A DNA stretch of 64,000 bases from JAOACQ01 sp049968515 (lineage in GTDB: Bacteria > Spirochaetota > Brevinematia > Brevinematales > JAOACQ01), in NCBI GenBank assembly GCA_049968515.1, contig JBMFQR010000002.1:48244-112243 (forward strand). The letters run 5' to 3'. The first letter of the stretch is position 1; every line of letters starts with the position of its first letter. A program made the translations under genes and the position numbers. The notes under the pieces are model-generated. The model did not search any database, had not been told where the DNA came from, and saw nothing but the letters and a program-made list of their open reading frames with translations. Below are positions 15,977-25,100 of this stretch, in pieces.

Positions 15977-17311
15977 TTAATCCCTGAAAAATGTCAGAAA
16001 TGCTTCACCTGAAACCACTCTGATCTTTCTGTAAAAATTAATGGAATAGCAACCTTTATCAACTTCAAAAAGGGTATATAATGTCACAGAATAAGTTGAA
16101 AGCCCCTCATCAATAAGGATATTTTCCATCTCATTTAATTTCACCGGCAACAATGAAATAGCCTCTCTGTGAAGTATTCTGCAGTCTGGATCATCCTTTA
16201 TTATCCAGAAAGTTTTATCTCTATAAAAGATATTAAACTCTTTAATATTAAACTTTCTTAAAATAAGATTTGAAAAAGTTGCTTCATCATTTGTAAAATA
16301 ATTTTCCAGAAACCTGTTTTCGACCAGTACCTTATACTTCTCAAGAATTTGAACTACATCCCTGTAGCCCGGACGAACATTATTAACACTATGCCACATA
16401 TCTATAGCTTTATATATCTCACCACCACCGGCATAAGCATTGGCAAGTTCATAAAAAACTCCAGCCTTATCCTCTTTTGGTATCTTTAGCAGAAAATCAT
16501 CCCCCAGTTGTATTGCCTTTGAAAAATCCCCCATTCTAATATAAATCTGAATAAGTCTTATAAGTGCTTCTCCAGTAGACCTTTCATCTTCAAGTAATGG
16601 TTTTAAAACAGAGATGGCCTCATTGTATCTTTTTAAAGCCACATATATATCGGATAAAAAGATTAAAGATTTATTGTATTCCTCCACTGAAGCACTTCTA
16701 TCACTTCCCTTTTCAAACCAGAGATTTAAATAATTCAAGGCATTCTGATAATTCTGTAAGTTATAATATGACTTTGCAAGAAGAAGATATGCCTCTGGAT
16801 AGATTGGTTTTATACTAACAAGCCTTTCTAAATATTCCCTTGCCTTCAAAAAATTGTTCTCTTTAAAATATACTTTTCCGAGTTGCCAGAGAGAATACAA
16901 ATTATTTGGAAATTCCTCAAGCACCATCTTAAAACATCCAATTGCAACATTTTTCTCCTCTATTGCAAGATATAAATCACCAAGTCTCAGCATTATTTCT
17001 GCCTTTAATGCTGACTTAGGATATTTTTGAAGTTCAACCAGAGATTTCTCGTAGTATTCAATTGCAGCCTTATAATTATTAACTCCGTCATATGCCTTCG
17101 CAAGGCAATAATATATATTGAAATTTGGCGGGCTTTTCTTTAGATATTCTTTTGAAAGTCTTATTGCCTTTTCAAATTCCTTTTTCTCAAGAGAGTTCTT
17201 TATCTCGGTTAACTCAAGCTCCCTTCTGTAAAAATAAAGTGATAAAATTATAACTATAGTACCAACAAAAACCATCACCCCCAGAATCAGAAAAATAAAA
17301 TTACAATCCAC
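15977..17311 (-). CDS. Membrane-anchored TPR protein with a distinct C-terminal domain
   Basis: A 444-residue protein with an N-terminal transmembrane helix (about 5-28, ILGVMVFVGTIVIILSLYF), then eight or so TPR units from about 40 to 320 (for example AIRLSKEYLKKSP, AIEYYEKSLVEL, ALNYLNLWFEKG, AIQLGDDFLLKIP). A different C-terminal region of about 110 residues follows, mostly beta (FNIFYRDKTFWIIKDDPDCRI, YSVTLYTLFEVDKGCYSINF). I do not recognise that domain. The start is GTG at 17311 with GGAG 7 bases upstream. TPR proteins anchored this way usually scaffold envelope complexes; no partner is identifiable. It is convergent with the activase gene, separated by the repeat at 15788. Confidence 0.75.
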   Translation of the reverse strand: MDCNFIFLILGVMVFVGTIVIILSLYFYRRELELTEIKNSLEKKEFEKAIRLSKEYLKKSPPNFNIYYCLAKAYDGVNNYKAAIEYYEKSLVELQKYPKSALKAEIMLRLGDLYLAIEEKNVAIGCFKMVLEEFPNNLYSLWQLGKVYFKENNFLKAREYLERLVSIKPIYPEAYLLLAKSYYNLQNYQNALNYLNLWFEKGSDRSASVEEYNKSLIFLSDIYVALKRYNEAISVLKPLLEDERSTGEALIRLIQIYIRMGDFSKAIQLGDDFLLKIPKEDKAGVFYELANAYAGGGEIYKAIDMWHSVNNVRPGYRDVVQILEKYKVLVENRFLENYFTNDEATFSNLILRKFNIKEFNIFYRDKTFWIIKDDPDCRILHREAISLLPVKLNEMENILIDEGLSTYSVTLYTLFEVDKGCYSINFYRKIRVVSGEAFLTFFRD

Positions 17312-17410
17312 AATTTATCTCCTGAATCTATATTTTTCACTAAAATACAATTAAACTTTGTCTATTCTAAATCCATTAATTGTCGGAATAATATATTAAG
17401 AACTTAATAA

Positions 17411-17440
17411 AAAAGGGTGAAGCCAAAACTTCACCCTTTT
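17411..17440 (-). terminator. Rho-independent terminator of the exported-lipoprotein gene
   Basis: AAAAGGGTGAAG and CTTCACCCTTTT make a perfect 12-base stem around a 6-base loop. On the minus strand it follows the stop at 17461 by about 20 bases and runs into a T-rich tail. Confidence 0.85.
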
Positions 17441-17460
17441 CGAATTAATCTCAAATTAAA

Positions 17461-18123
17461 TTATTCGCTGAGTGGCTCCTGACTCTTATTCAAATTCTCT
17501 AACACCTTTTCAGCCCTGTTTTTTAAATCCGGGGGGATCTTTTTGGCAACAGGTTCCCATGCCTGTTTTACAGCCTTCTGATAGGTTTCATAATCCATTG
17601 CATATCTCTTCACATATCTCCAGTATGTTCTTGAAGAATCACCCTGAACCTCCTGGATATACTCCCAGTAATCCTCAACATTCATCGCACCACTGATATT
17701 CACATTCTTTGAAACTGCCGCAATTGTCTCTTCAAAGTAAGTATCAAGTTCGGTCTCATCGTTAAGCATTCCCTGTTTCGCAATGGCAAACTCTCTGGTC
17801 GCAACCTGCTTGATTAACTCAGAAAGTCTGGCAATCTTTCTTGATTCAGCTTCAATCTCTGCTTTCTCCTTTGTATTCCTCTGCCCTTCCACTGTCAAAA
17901 ATATAACCTTTCTGCCGAGTTCATCCTTTCCAATCTCCCATTTCTTGTTTACCCAGTAAGGCGTCGGATCTGTGCTTTTCTGTATGACATGAATCTTAAT
18001 CAAAGGTGCCTCAGATGTTCCGCTCGATGGTTCAGGAACTGCAACGGGATTCGGTTTCCTGCCACAGGAGAGTATTAATCCCCCTAAAACCAGAGAAATC
18101 AAAATGTAATAACCTCTTTTCAT
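17461..18123 (-). CDS. Lipoprotein, possibly LPP20-like
   Basis: A 220-residue lipoprotein: signal peptide MKRGYYILISLVLGGLILSC with Cys20 as the lipidated residue. A short Pro/Ser-rich linker follows, then a domain starting PYWVNKKWEIGKDELGRKVIFLTVEGQ and a long helix KEKAEIEAESRKIARLSELIKQVATREFAI. A Trp-Val, then a strand ending in G, then an Ala-rich helix resembles the LPP20/FlgP-like outer-membrane lipoprotein fold. That is inference; the match is to a pattern, not to a named protein. The C-terminus is helical and charged. AGGAGGAAGAT precedes the start. It lies 60 bases downstream of another exported gene whose N-terminus resembles flagellar-type FlgT/FlgP domains, so both may serve one envelope structure. 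Confidence 0.75.
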   Translation of the reverse strand: MKRGYYILISLVLGGLILSCGRKPNPVAVPEPSSGTSEAPLIKIHVIQKSTDPTPYWVNKKWEIGKDELGRKVIFLTVEGQRNTKEKAEIEAESRKIARLSELIKQVATREFAIAKQGMLNDETELDTYFEETIAAVSKNVNISGAMNVEDYWEYIQEVQGDSSRTYWRYVKRYAMDYETYQKAVKQAWEPVAKKIPPDLKNRAEKVLENLNKSQEPLSE

Positions 18124-18183
18124 ATCTTCCTCCTAAATGAAAATCCATATTGTAAAGGTGTTGCTTTTTAAACAACACTCCTT

Positions 18184-19431
18184 CTATTCAAGTGTAAAAA
18201 TTAACTCATTCCCTCTGACCTGACTTAAATCAAAAGATTCAAACCCGGCCTTCTGTGACATTGTATCAAGCAAAATATCAATTAGTTCAGTAGGATTGCC
18301 TTTATACTGCACATTATAATCATAAACCCTGTCTGATTTTGAACCAGACTTCAACTTAACAGAAACAACCCCATCAATCTTCTCAAGTTGTTTTACAAAA
18401 CTATTCGCCTGTTTATATGAATCAATCCCAGTAATCCTCACAAAATAAAATCTACCCCTACCCACATATTTTTTTAATGCCTGTGCCAGTTCATCCCTCA
18501 CCTTCTTTGTAGCTTCCCTCATGCTTGCCTTTATTGAGGCAGTAACAGAGGGAGAATCATATTCCTGCCCTCCCTTCTCAATATTTGCAATTAAAGCACC
18601 CGTAGTCCTTACAAAAACCTTCACGTTCAAAATGACATGAGCCTTTGTACCCTGATAGTTTACAGCTGGAGTAACTTCAGTGTATAGCTCAGCAAAAACC
18701 CTCTCGGCAAGAAGAAGGCCAATTCCTATATTACCAGCCTCCGATTGTTGCAATATCTCCCTCTCCTTCGAGAGTTTCTCCATTGTTTCAAGATCGAATA
18801 TTTGAAGACCCATATCTGCACATTCTTTGTTGAGATCCTCAACCGCCCATCTGGCATAAATCTCTTCCTCAGGGTTTTTAAGTATCACAGGTGACCTGGG
18901 ATTATAAAAAACAAGCATCGTAATCGAAGAAATATCAACGTTTGAAAAATCCTCACTTTCAGAAGAAACAATATTCTCCGATTTAGAAGATTTTTTTGTT
19001 AAAATTTCCGATGAAGTTTGAGTTAAATACTTTTCTTTCCAGCTATCATAATCCCTTTTCAACTCCCCTGTTTTTACAAAGGCTTGAAGCTTTAAAACAA
19101 GATTCCCCTCGGCATCCCTGTAATTTGATACCCATTTCTTTTTTTTATTCTCTGAAACACTCTCTGTTTCTCCAACAATATATCTTCTAATGTTTTCATA
19201 AACTAAAAATTCCTTCTCAATATTTTCCTTTAGATTCTTATATTCATTTTCTCCAGCAATATATAACAACGCCTTTCTTACCACATCCACATATGCTAAC
19301 TTTCTGGCTTCAGAAAACTCTTTTGCTTTTGCCTCACCAGTAAAATCTTTTTCAACCTCAATTTTTTGAGAAAATAAAAGCAAAGGAAATAGAATAATGA
19401 AGATAAGAAAATAAAACCTTCCTTTCTGCAT
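18184..19431 (-). CDS. Exported protein with FlgT-like N-terminal pattern
   Basis: A 415-residue protein. The start at 19431 is chosen because AAGGAGG lies 7 bases upstream and the product then begins with a signal peptide (MQKGRFYFLIFIILFPLLLFSQ). The segment TGEAKAKEFSEARKLAYVDVVRKALLYIAG has the Ala-rich helix of FlgT-N or LPP20-type domains. The middle has a Ser/Lys-rich linker (about 145-170) and a domain with SSITMLVFYNPRSP and QSEAGNIGIGLLLAERVFAELYTEV, resembling the periplasmic domain that reports on variable curlin-type or FlgT-M folds. The C-terminus (FYFVRITGIDSYKQANSFVKQLEKIDGV) is a strand-helix-strand unit found in many exported proteins. No enzyme signature is seen. It has its own promoter at 19455-19483 and precedes the LPP20-like lipoprotein. 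Confidence 0.7.
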   Translation of the reverse strand: MQKGRFYFLIFIILFPLLLFSQKIEVEKDFTGEAKAKEFSEARKLAYVDVVRKALLYIAGENEYKNLKENIEKEFLVYENIRRYIVGETESVSENKKKKWVSNYRDAEGNLVLKLQAFVKTGELKRDYDSWKEKYLTQTSSEILTKKSSKSENIVSSESEDFSNVDISSITMLVFYNPRSPVILKNPEEEIYARWAVEDLNKECADMGLQIFDLETMEKLSKEREILQQSEAGNIGIGLLLAERVFAELYTEVTPAVNYQGTKAHVILNVKVFVRTTGALIANIEKGGQEYDSPSVTASIKASMREATKKVRDELAQALKKYVGRGRFYFVRITGIDSYKQANSFVKQLEKIDGVVSVKLKSGSKSDRVYDYNVQYKGNPTELIDILLDTMSQKAGFESFDLSQVRGNELIFTLE

Positions 19432-19454
19432 TAAGTTTCCTCCTTCAAATATAT

Positions 19455-19483
19455 AATATATCAACACAAATAATTTTTTTCAA
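19455..19483 (-). promoter_or_regulatory. Promoter of the FlgT-like exported protein gene
   Basis: On the minus strand TTGAAA (19478-19483), a 17-base spacer and TATATT (19455-19460), 23 bases upstream of the start at 19431. Confidence 0.55.
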
Positions 19484-19498
19484 CATAATTGAAAAAAA

Positions 19499-20812
19499 TT
19501 AAATCACTGTGCCATCCGGAATAATACTATTCTTAGTTACAACCACTATCCCATCAACTATAGAGTAATTTGTCTCTTCCTTATTTAATATTTTTGCCTC
19601 ATTTACTATTCTCACGTTCTTTCCTATTCTGCAATTCTTATCAATGATGGCATTTCTGATAACTGTGTTTTCTCCAATACCTACGGGAATCTGAGAGGAT
19701 GTATCATCAGAATGATCATAAAAATCAGCTCCCATTATAACTGAATTTTCTATTTCAACACCTTTTTTTACAATACTTCTTACACCGAGTACACTATGCT
19801 TCAATTTGGCTTCTTCAATAAACACTCCATCACTAATAAGACAGCTCTGAATATCAGATTTAATTATTCTGGAAGGTGGCAAAAATCTCGGGTGACTGAA
19901 GAATGGCATTGTTAGGGAATAAAGGTCAAACTCTGGATTTTCCTTTGTTAGTTCAATATTGGCGCTGTGGAAGGATTTTATTGTTCCAATATCCTCCCAG
20001 TAACCCTCATGTATAAATCCATAGCAATTATAGCCACTTTTAATTGCATATGGTATTATTTCCTTCCCAAAATCAAGCATCTCAGGATGGGTCAAAAGAA
20101 GGTCATAAAGTACATCTATATTAAACACATAAATCCCCATTGAGGCAAAATAAATCTTCTTGTCATTTTTTAGATTTTTAAAACAATCTGGAATCTTCCA
20201 GTTTTTTATAAGTTCTACATTTCCAGGTTTTTCAATGAAGTCAATAATTTTACATTTCTCATTTACCTTCAATATTCCAAACCGATTTATATCCTCAGTA
20301 CAAACAGGTATAATACCAATGGAAATATCAGCCTTATGCTCAATATGATGCTCCAAAAACTTCCTGAAATCCATTCTGTAAAGCTGGTCACCTGCAAGTA
20401 TCAATATGTAGGGAGCATTCTTTGCATCCCTGAAGGGATTGAGATGCTTCAGTGCTCTTCTCACAGCATCCGCCGTACCCTGAGAAAAACCAGCCTGTAC
20501 ATTGTCCATTGTCTGCTCAGAGGCAAGGATATCAACAAAGCCATTGTGAAATATATCAAACTTGTAGGTCTGGGTGATATGTCTATTTAATGAAGCTGAA
20601 TTGTATTGTGTCATTACAAATATTCTATTTATACCAGAGTTTATGCAATTTGAAATTGGAATGTCAATAAGTCTGTAATTTCCTCCGAATGGCACTGCTG
20701 GCTTTGACCTGTCTTTTGTCAATGGATAAAGCCTTATGCCTTTTCCTCCGCCTAAAATTAAAGATAAAGCAAGTCTGCCAGATACATGGGTGGCTCTCTG
20801 CAATAACGGCAT
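19499..20812 (-). CDS. glgC: Glucose-1-phosphate adenylyltransferase
   Basis: Makes ADP-glucose from glucose-1-phosphate and ATP, the committed step of bacterial glycogen synthesis. N-terminal nucleotidyltransferase signature LSLILGGGKGIRLYPLTKDRSKPAVPFGGNYRLID is complete, including the GGGxGxRL loop. Further marks are MTQYNSASLNRHI, SEQTMDNVQAGFSQGTADAVR, ILAGDQLYRMD, FIEKPG and YWEDIGTI. The C-terminal left-handed beta-helix carries hexapeptide-like repeats (VIMGADFYDH, IGENTVIRNAIIDKNCRIGKNVRI). Length 437 is typical. AGGAGGAAATT precedes the start. It is a single-gene unit with its own consensus promoter at 20848-20877. Other glycogen genes are not in the window. Confidence 0.95.
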   Translation of the reverse strand: MPLLQRATHVSGRLALSLILGGGKGIRLYPLTKDRSKPAVPFGGNYRLIDIPISNCINSGINRIFVMTQYNSASLNRHITQTYKFDIFHNGFVDILASEQTMDNVQAGFSQGTADAVRRALKHLNPFRDAKNAPYILILAGDQLYRMDFRKFLEHHIEHKADISIGIIPVCTEDINRFGILKVNEKCKIIDFIEKPGNVELIKNWKIPDCFKNLKNDKKIYFASMGIYVFNIDVLYDLLLTHPEMLDFGKEIIPYAIKSGYNCYGFIHEGYWEDIGTIKSFHSANIELTKENPEFDLYSLTMPFFSHPRFLPPSRIIKSDIQSCLISDGVFIEEAKLKHSVLGVRSIVKKGVEIENSVIMGADFYDHSDDTSSQIPVGIGENTVIRNAIIDKNCRIGKNVRIVNEAKILNKEETNYSIVDGIVVVTKNSIIPDGTVI

Positions 20813-20847
20813 AATTTCCTCCTGAAAAAGAATTAAGTATGAAGTTA

Positions 20848-20877
20848 ATTATACATGCTTAAAAGATAAAATGTCAA
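20848..20877 (-). promoter_or_regulatory. Consensus promoter of glgC
   Basis: On the minus strand a perfect TTGACA (20872-20877), an 18-base spacer and a perfect TATAAT (20848-20853). It lies directly after the terminator of the upstream operon. Confidence 0.75.
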
Positions 20878-20880
20878 GAA

Positions 20881-20911
20881 AAAGCCCTGCGGTTAACCAC
20901 AGGGCTTTTTT
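20881..20911 (-). terminator. Terminator of the giant-protein/PorV-like operon
   Basis: GCCCTGCGGTTAACC pairs with GGTTAACCACAGGGC through a near-perfect stem (one mismatch) centred on GTTAAC, flanked by A and T runs. It starts at the stop of the PorV-like gene and ends in a T run on the minus strand. Confidence 0.85.
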
Positions 20912-22114
20912 CTATTTATTGGTCTGTGTTTCTGTTCTTCTCTCTATCAACTCCTCAAATTCCTTTTCCTTCTTCAATTCTTCCTTGTATACAAAGGCAC
21001 TATCAGGAAGCAGATACTTGTAGGTAAGAGAGGCAATATGTCTGAATGCTCCCATATTTATACCATACTCAAAGGTGTAATCTATCGAAATAAGGTGGGA
21101 ATATGAAATTACATAGTTAAAACCAAGCCCTGCAGAAAAATTCATTATACCCTTAAGCTTTGTAATGTAAATGTCAAATTCATCCCCTACCTTCTTGGCT
21201 TCATAATTAAAGCCAAGTCTTACTGACAGAAGCTCCCCTTTGTAGTTACTATCCTTAAAAAGCTGGCTTGCAGTAAGCTGCTTGAATTCATACCCAAGTC
21301 TCCAGGACATATCAGACTGTCTGTTGTCATTGGCATCCCTGCCATATATAACTGTTCCAAAACCCAGAGTGGACTTCTTAAAGAAGCCAAACACATCCCC
21401 TAAATTTATGTTGCCCCCCAGACTCATTTCAGAAGGCAATGTTTCATTTCCCTCTGGAAGAATTGAAATATTTGGAGAGATGAGATTTTTATATGCAAAA
21501 CCCAGTACTATACTATCACTGAAATAATATGTCACCCCCAGATCAAGCCCGAAAGAATAAGTATTAAGTTTTCCTCCAAAGTTTTCATTGTTCTCTACAT
21601 CTATGACATTACCAACTCCAATATCATATAGATTGAATCTTGCTCCAGCTGCAAGTCTTGCCCCCTTAAAAAGGTTGTTCAGGTTCTTTGCATATACAAG
21701 GCTATATAAGCCCTCATGATAAAACTCTTTTGATACACCATCAATATCCACACCATAAACACTTAATCTCTTTACTCCAATGCCCAATGCAGCATCCTTT
21801 GTAACGAATGGATCGGGTGGAATTGTAAAACTATTCCAGAAAGGAATTACAAGATTGAAGTTTATTGTATTTATCATACTTTCATCATTCAAACCAAGGT
21901 ATGGTGTATCCCAGGCAAAATAAGTCTCTAAGCTTCTCGCATAAGCAATACAGGCTGGATTATAGCTCATGGAATTTACTGAATCAAAATCTGCAAATAT
22001 AGCATTCCCCATTGCCCTGCCTCTTGTAGTAGTAACAGGTTCATCATATGCACCAAAAAGAAAACCTGCAAGCAAAATTAATCCAGACACAATAAAAATT
22101 ATAGAATTTTTCAT
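20912..22114 (-). CDS. PorV/UPF0164-like outer-membrane beta-barrel
   Basis: A 400-residue outer-membrane protein. After a signal peptide (residues 1-21) comes the segment TTTRGRAMGNAIFADFDSVNSMSYNPACI, which matches the opening of PorV/UPF0164/FadL-like barrels (glycine-rich strand, then a turn with NPA). Barrel strands follow to about residue 365, alternating aromatic and polar residues (for example YSFGLDLGVTYYF, STLGFGTVIYG, LLSVRLGFNYEAK, FSAGLGFNYVISY). The last 35 residues are charged and helical (KEELKKEKEFEELIERR), unlike a normal barrel end. GGAGGAAAATT precedes the start, 19 bases after the giant gene, so it is the last gene of the operon. In type IX secretion PorV shuttles proteins with C-terminal sorting domains; a similar partnership with the two upstream giants is inference. 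Confidence 0.8.
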   Translation of the reverse strand: MKNSIIFIVSGLILLAGFLFGAYDEPVTTTRGRAMGNAIFADFDSVNSMSYNPACIAYARSLETYFAWDTPYLGLNDESMINTINFNLVIPFWNSFTIPPDPFVTKDAALGIGVKRLSVYGVDIDGVSKEFYHEGLYSLVYAKNLNNLFKGARLAAGARFNLYDIGVGNVIDVENNENFGGKLNTYSFGLDLGVTYYFSDSIVLGFAYKNLISPNISILPEGNETLPSEMSLGGNINLGDVFGFFKKSTLGFGTVIYGRDANDNRQSDMSWRLGYEFKQLTASQLFKDSNYKGELLSVRLGFNYEAKKVGDEFDIYITKLKGIMNFSAGLGFNYVISYSHLISIDYTFEYGINMGAFRHIASLTYKYLLPDSAFVYKEELKKEKEFEELIERRTETQTNK

Positions 22115-22133
22115 AATTTTCCTCCAGACTTTA

Positions 22134-25100
22134 TTATCTTGCTATAATTATAGTACCACTATAAACTTTACTCCCGGCAATAATCTTATAAATATAAACT
22201 CCTGTCTTAACATCATATCCCTCTGAATCCTTTCCATCCCAGTAAACCTCTCCATTCTTATATTCACCACTACATTCCAGCTGCCTTAATAGATTTCCTC
22301 TCATATCATATATCTTAACATAAACCTTCTCAACACTCTCTTCAAGCCCGAATGCAAGCTTCATATTCTTATATCTTCTATCCTTTACGCCGGGTGTAAA
22401 CACTTTTGGATCTGCACTTACATTAACAAATCCGGATGCACTTGTCTTAGATGCAGCATCCCCCATTATGGCATAATACTTATGCAGATAACCAGACTTA
22501 AATGTCACAAGGCCATTTTCTTTATCAACAACACCCCCTATTCTTCTCCATTCCTTTGTCATCGGTCTCCAGTAGAAAACTGCAAGCTTATCTTCATTCC
22601 AGCCCCAGCCTTCAATTTCTGCTTTATCGTAAGCAAGCTTTATTATAACATCTTTTTTAAGCTCCTGTTCTTCCCTTTCATCAAAGGTCATTCCTTTCAT
22701 ATCAAAATGATAGACTTTCACACTATCTTCATTACCGGCTGGAGGAGTGATTATTTTAGATTTCTTTGCAGCTTCTTTCATATCAGGATCCCTGACGGTA
22801 AAGTTGGTTAACCATATATCCACTGAGAAATAATCACCCATACTACCCTCTGGAACAATTATCGTTGTCTTTAAGTCATCTAGACAGAGACTTTCTTGTT
22901 CACCCGGAGCATTTGGAGAAAATACAGCCTTTTTCATCTTATACACACCAACATTTGTGACTTTATTTGCGATGACAACAACATCCTCCATAAAGTTGTT
23001 TGTAGAATAGCTTGTTCCGGTAAACTGAAGTCTGTAAGTACCGGGAAGGACATAGTCAAGCAGGTATTTCCCTTCTGTATCTGAAATCGCTATAGCCTTT
23101 TCTCCTGTTTTGTTTGTTACCACCGCCCCACTTGAATCGACAACACTTATCTTAGGTGTAATATTTGGTGGAAGGACAATGCCTGTAATTCTACCAAAAT
23201 CAGCAAGCAACACTGGTAAGTGTACACTTTCCCCTTCTGGTACAAGTGTTTCAAAATATTCATCCATACCCTCATACTTAACCATAGCTTTCATAACATT
23301 AGTCCAGTTCTGCGTATTCGTATACACAATATTTATTATTAGCTCGTCATTAGTCCTTTTAATGATTGAATCATTTCCATAGCTTACAATAAGATTAGTG
23401 CTGCTCTTGGTAAAAGATAGATACCTTTGCAGTAAGGATGAGTAAATATTACTTATATTCAATCTTGTAGTATCAAAATCAATTTTTAACTCTTTTATTC
23501 CTTTATCATACATATTATTCTGCACATAATATTTAATTAATCCTGTGTTATCGATGCTATAGATTATCTGAGCCTTTGGTTTTAGGTATGCACTTGCAAT
23601 CTCATCCTTTCCTTTAAAGCTCACTCTTAAATATGCCATTCCGGGTCCATAATCACTTCCATTATAAGATTTTATCTGAACATTAAAATCTGTAACACTG
23701 GTCACACCATTTGTAAGTTCAAAATAAATATTGTCAACACTACCAGATTTAAACCCAGAGGAATAAGTGACTATAATTTTAGAGTTTTCATATTTTATCA
23801 CAGAATCAGCATGGGTATTTGAAAAACTAATTCCTGTGTCAAGAAGTGAAGGAAGTTCAATAATATTTGAAAATGCATAGTTATTCCCTATGCTTTTATT
23901 ACTTATAGAAAATACTATAGTGTTGGTGGGTACCCCAATATAAACCCATTTTATAGGATTCAAATTTGTAATATCAATCTTTGGTATCACCATGCTCTGT
24001 GTTAAAAATGAAAATGTTTCAATGGCACAAGCATAACCACTGCCATTATTTATATAGGCATCCCATTTTATTTCATTTGTTTTATATAAATCATATTTAT
24101 CAATCAAATTCAATGTTAAAGTATCCTTATTACCCTTTGCAATTCCATTGGGATAATATATTACGAGGTTTGAAAGAAAATTAGACACAACATTTCCATA
24201 AATACTTTCTACAGAAACAATATTTGTAAATATATCAGGGATTATAAGTCTTGCATATTTGATGGAGGAGCTTCCCGAAGCAACTCCATTGTCTATTTCC
24301 ATTTTTACAGTATTCGTAACATATGTAGAATAAAGGGTTCTGTAATCACTTTGTATCACAATAGCTGGTAGTCTCTGTATGGATAAGATGGGCCCGGAAT
24401 TTGTAGTTTCATATAAACCATTATATACTATAATTTCAAAAGCAAAATTGTCCCCGATATTTGTAACACTATTGCTCAATTTTAAAGTCACAAGATTTGT
24501 CACCTGCGAATAAAAACTGTTATAAAATAAAGATAATACTCCATCAGCATAATTCTTATTTGTAGCAAGTGTATCTGAAACTTTGCTTATATCAAAGTTA
24601 TTGGTATACACATCCGGAATTTTCACCTTTATCCACTGAATATTGTTATTAACCTGACCCTTATTAATAAATCTCATGCCTATTTCTACATTCGTTTGAT
24701 TGAAATAAATTTCAGATGGCAATAGCTCACTGGCAAGATCCGGGTAAGGCATCTTAAAGAGAAGCTGGTTGGTTTCTCCACCAGCCAATTCTGATTTGAT
24801 ATAGTTCTCTCCCGACGTAGAGTACATAGCTTTCAAAAAGATATGGGTATTTGTGTCTCCAACTGCAAAGGTGTCCAGAAGCTTTAAAACTATCGTATCA
24901 CTCACTCCATTGGTAAACTTTCCTGTATCATATTTTATCTCCACAAAGTTCGTACCATCGTTTGACACCTTTGAAAGACTTCCCCCAATAGAACTATTTA
25001 TTTCAGCCCCGTTTGTGATAAAAGGCCAAAAGAAATAAATTCTCAAACCAGTTATATCATTACCACTCTCTCCAGTATTATTAACGATAATTGTCAGGTT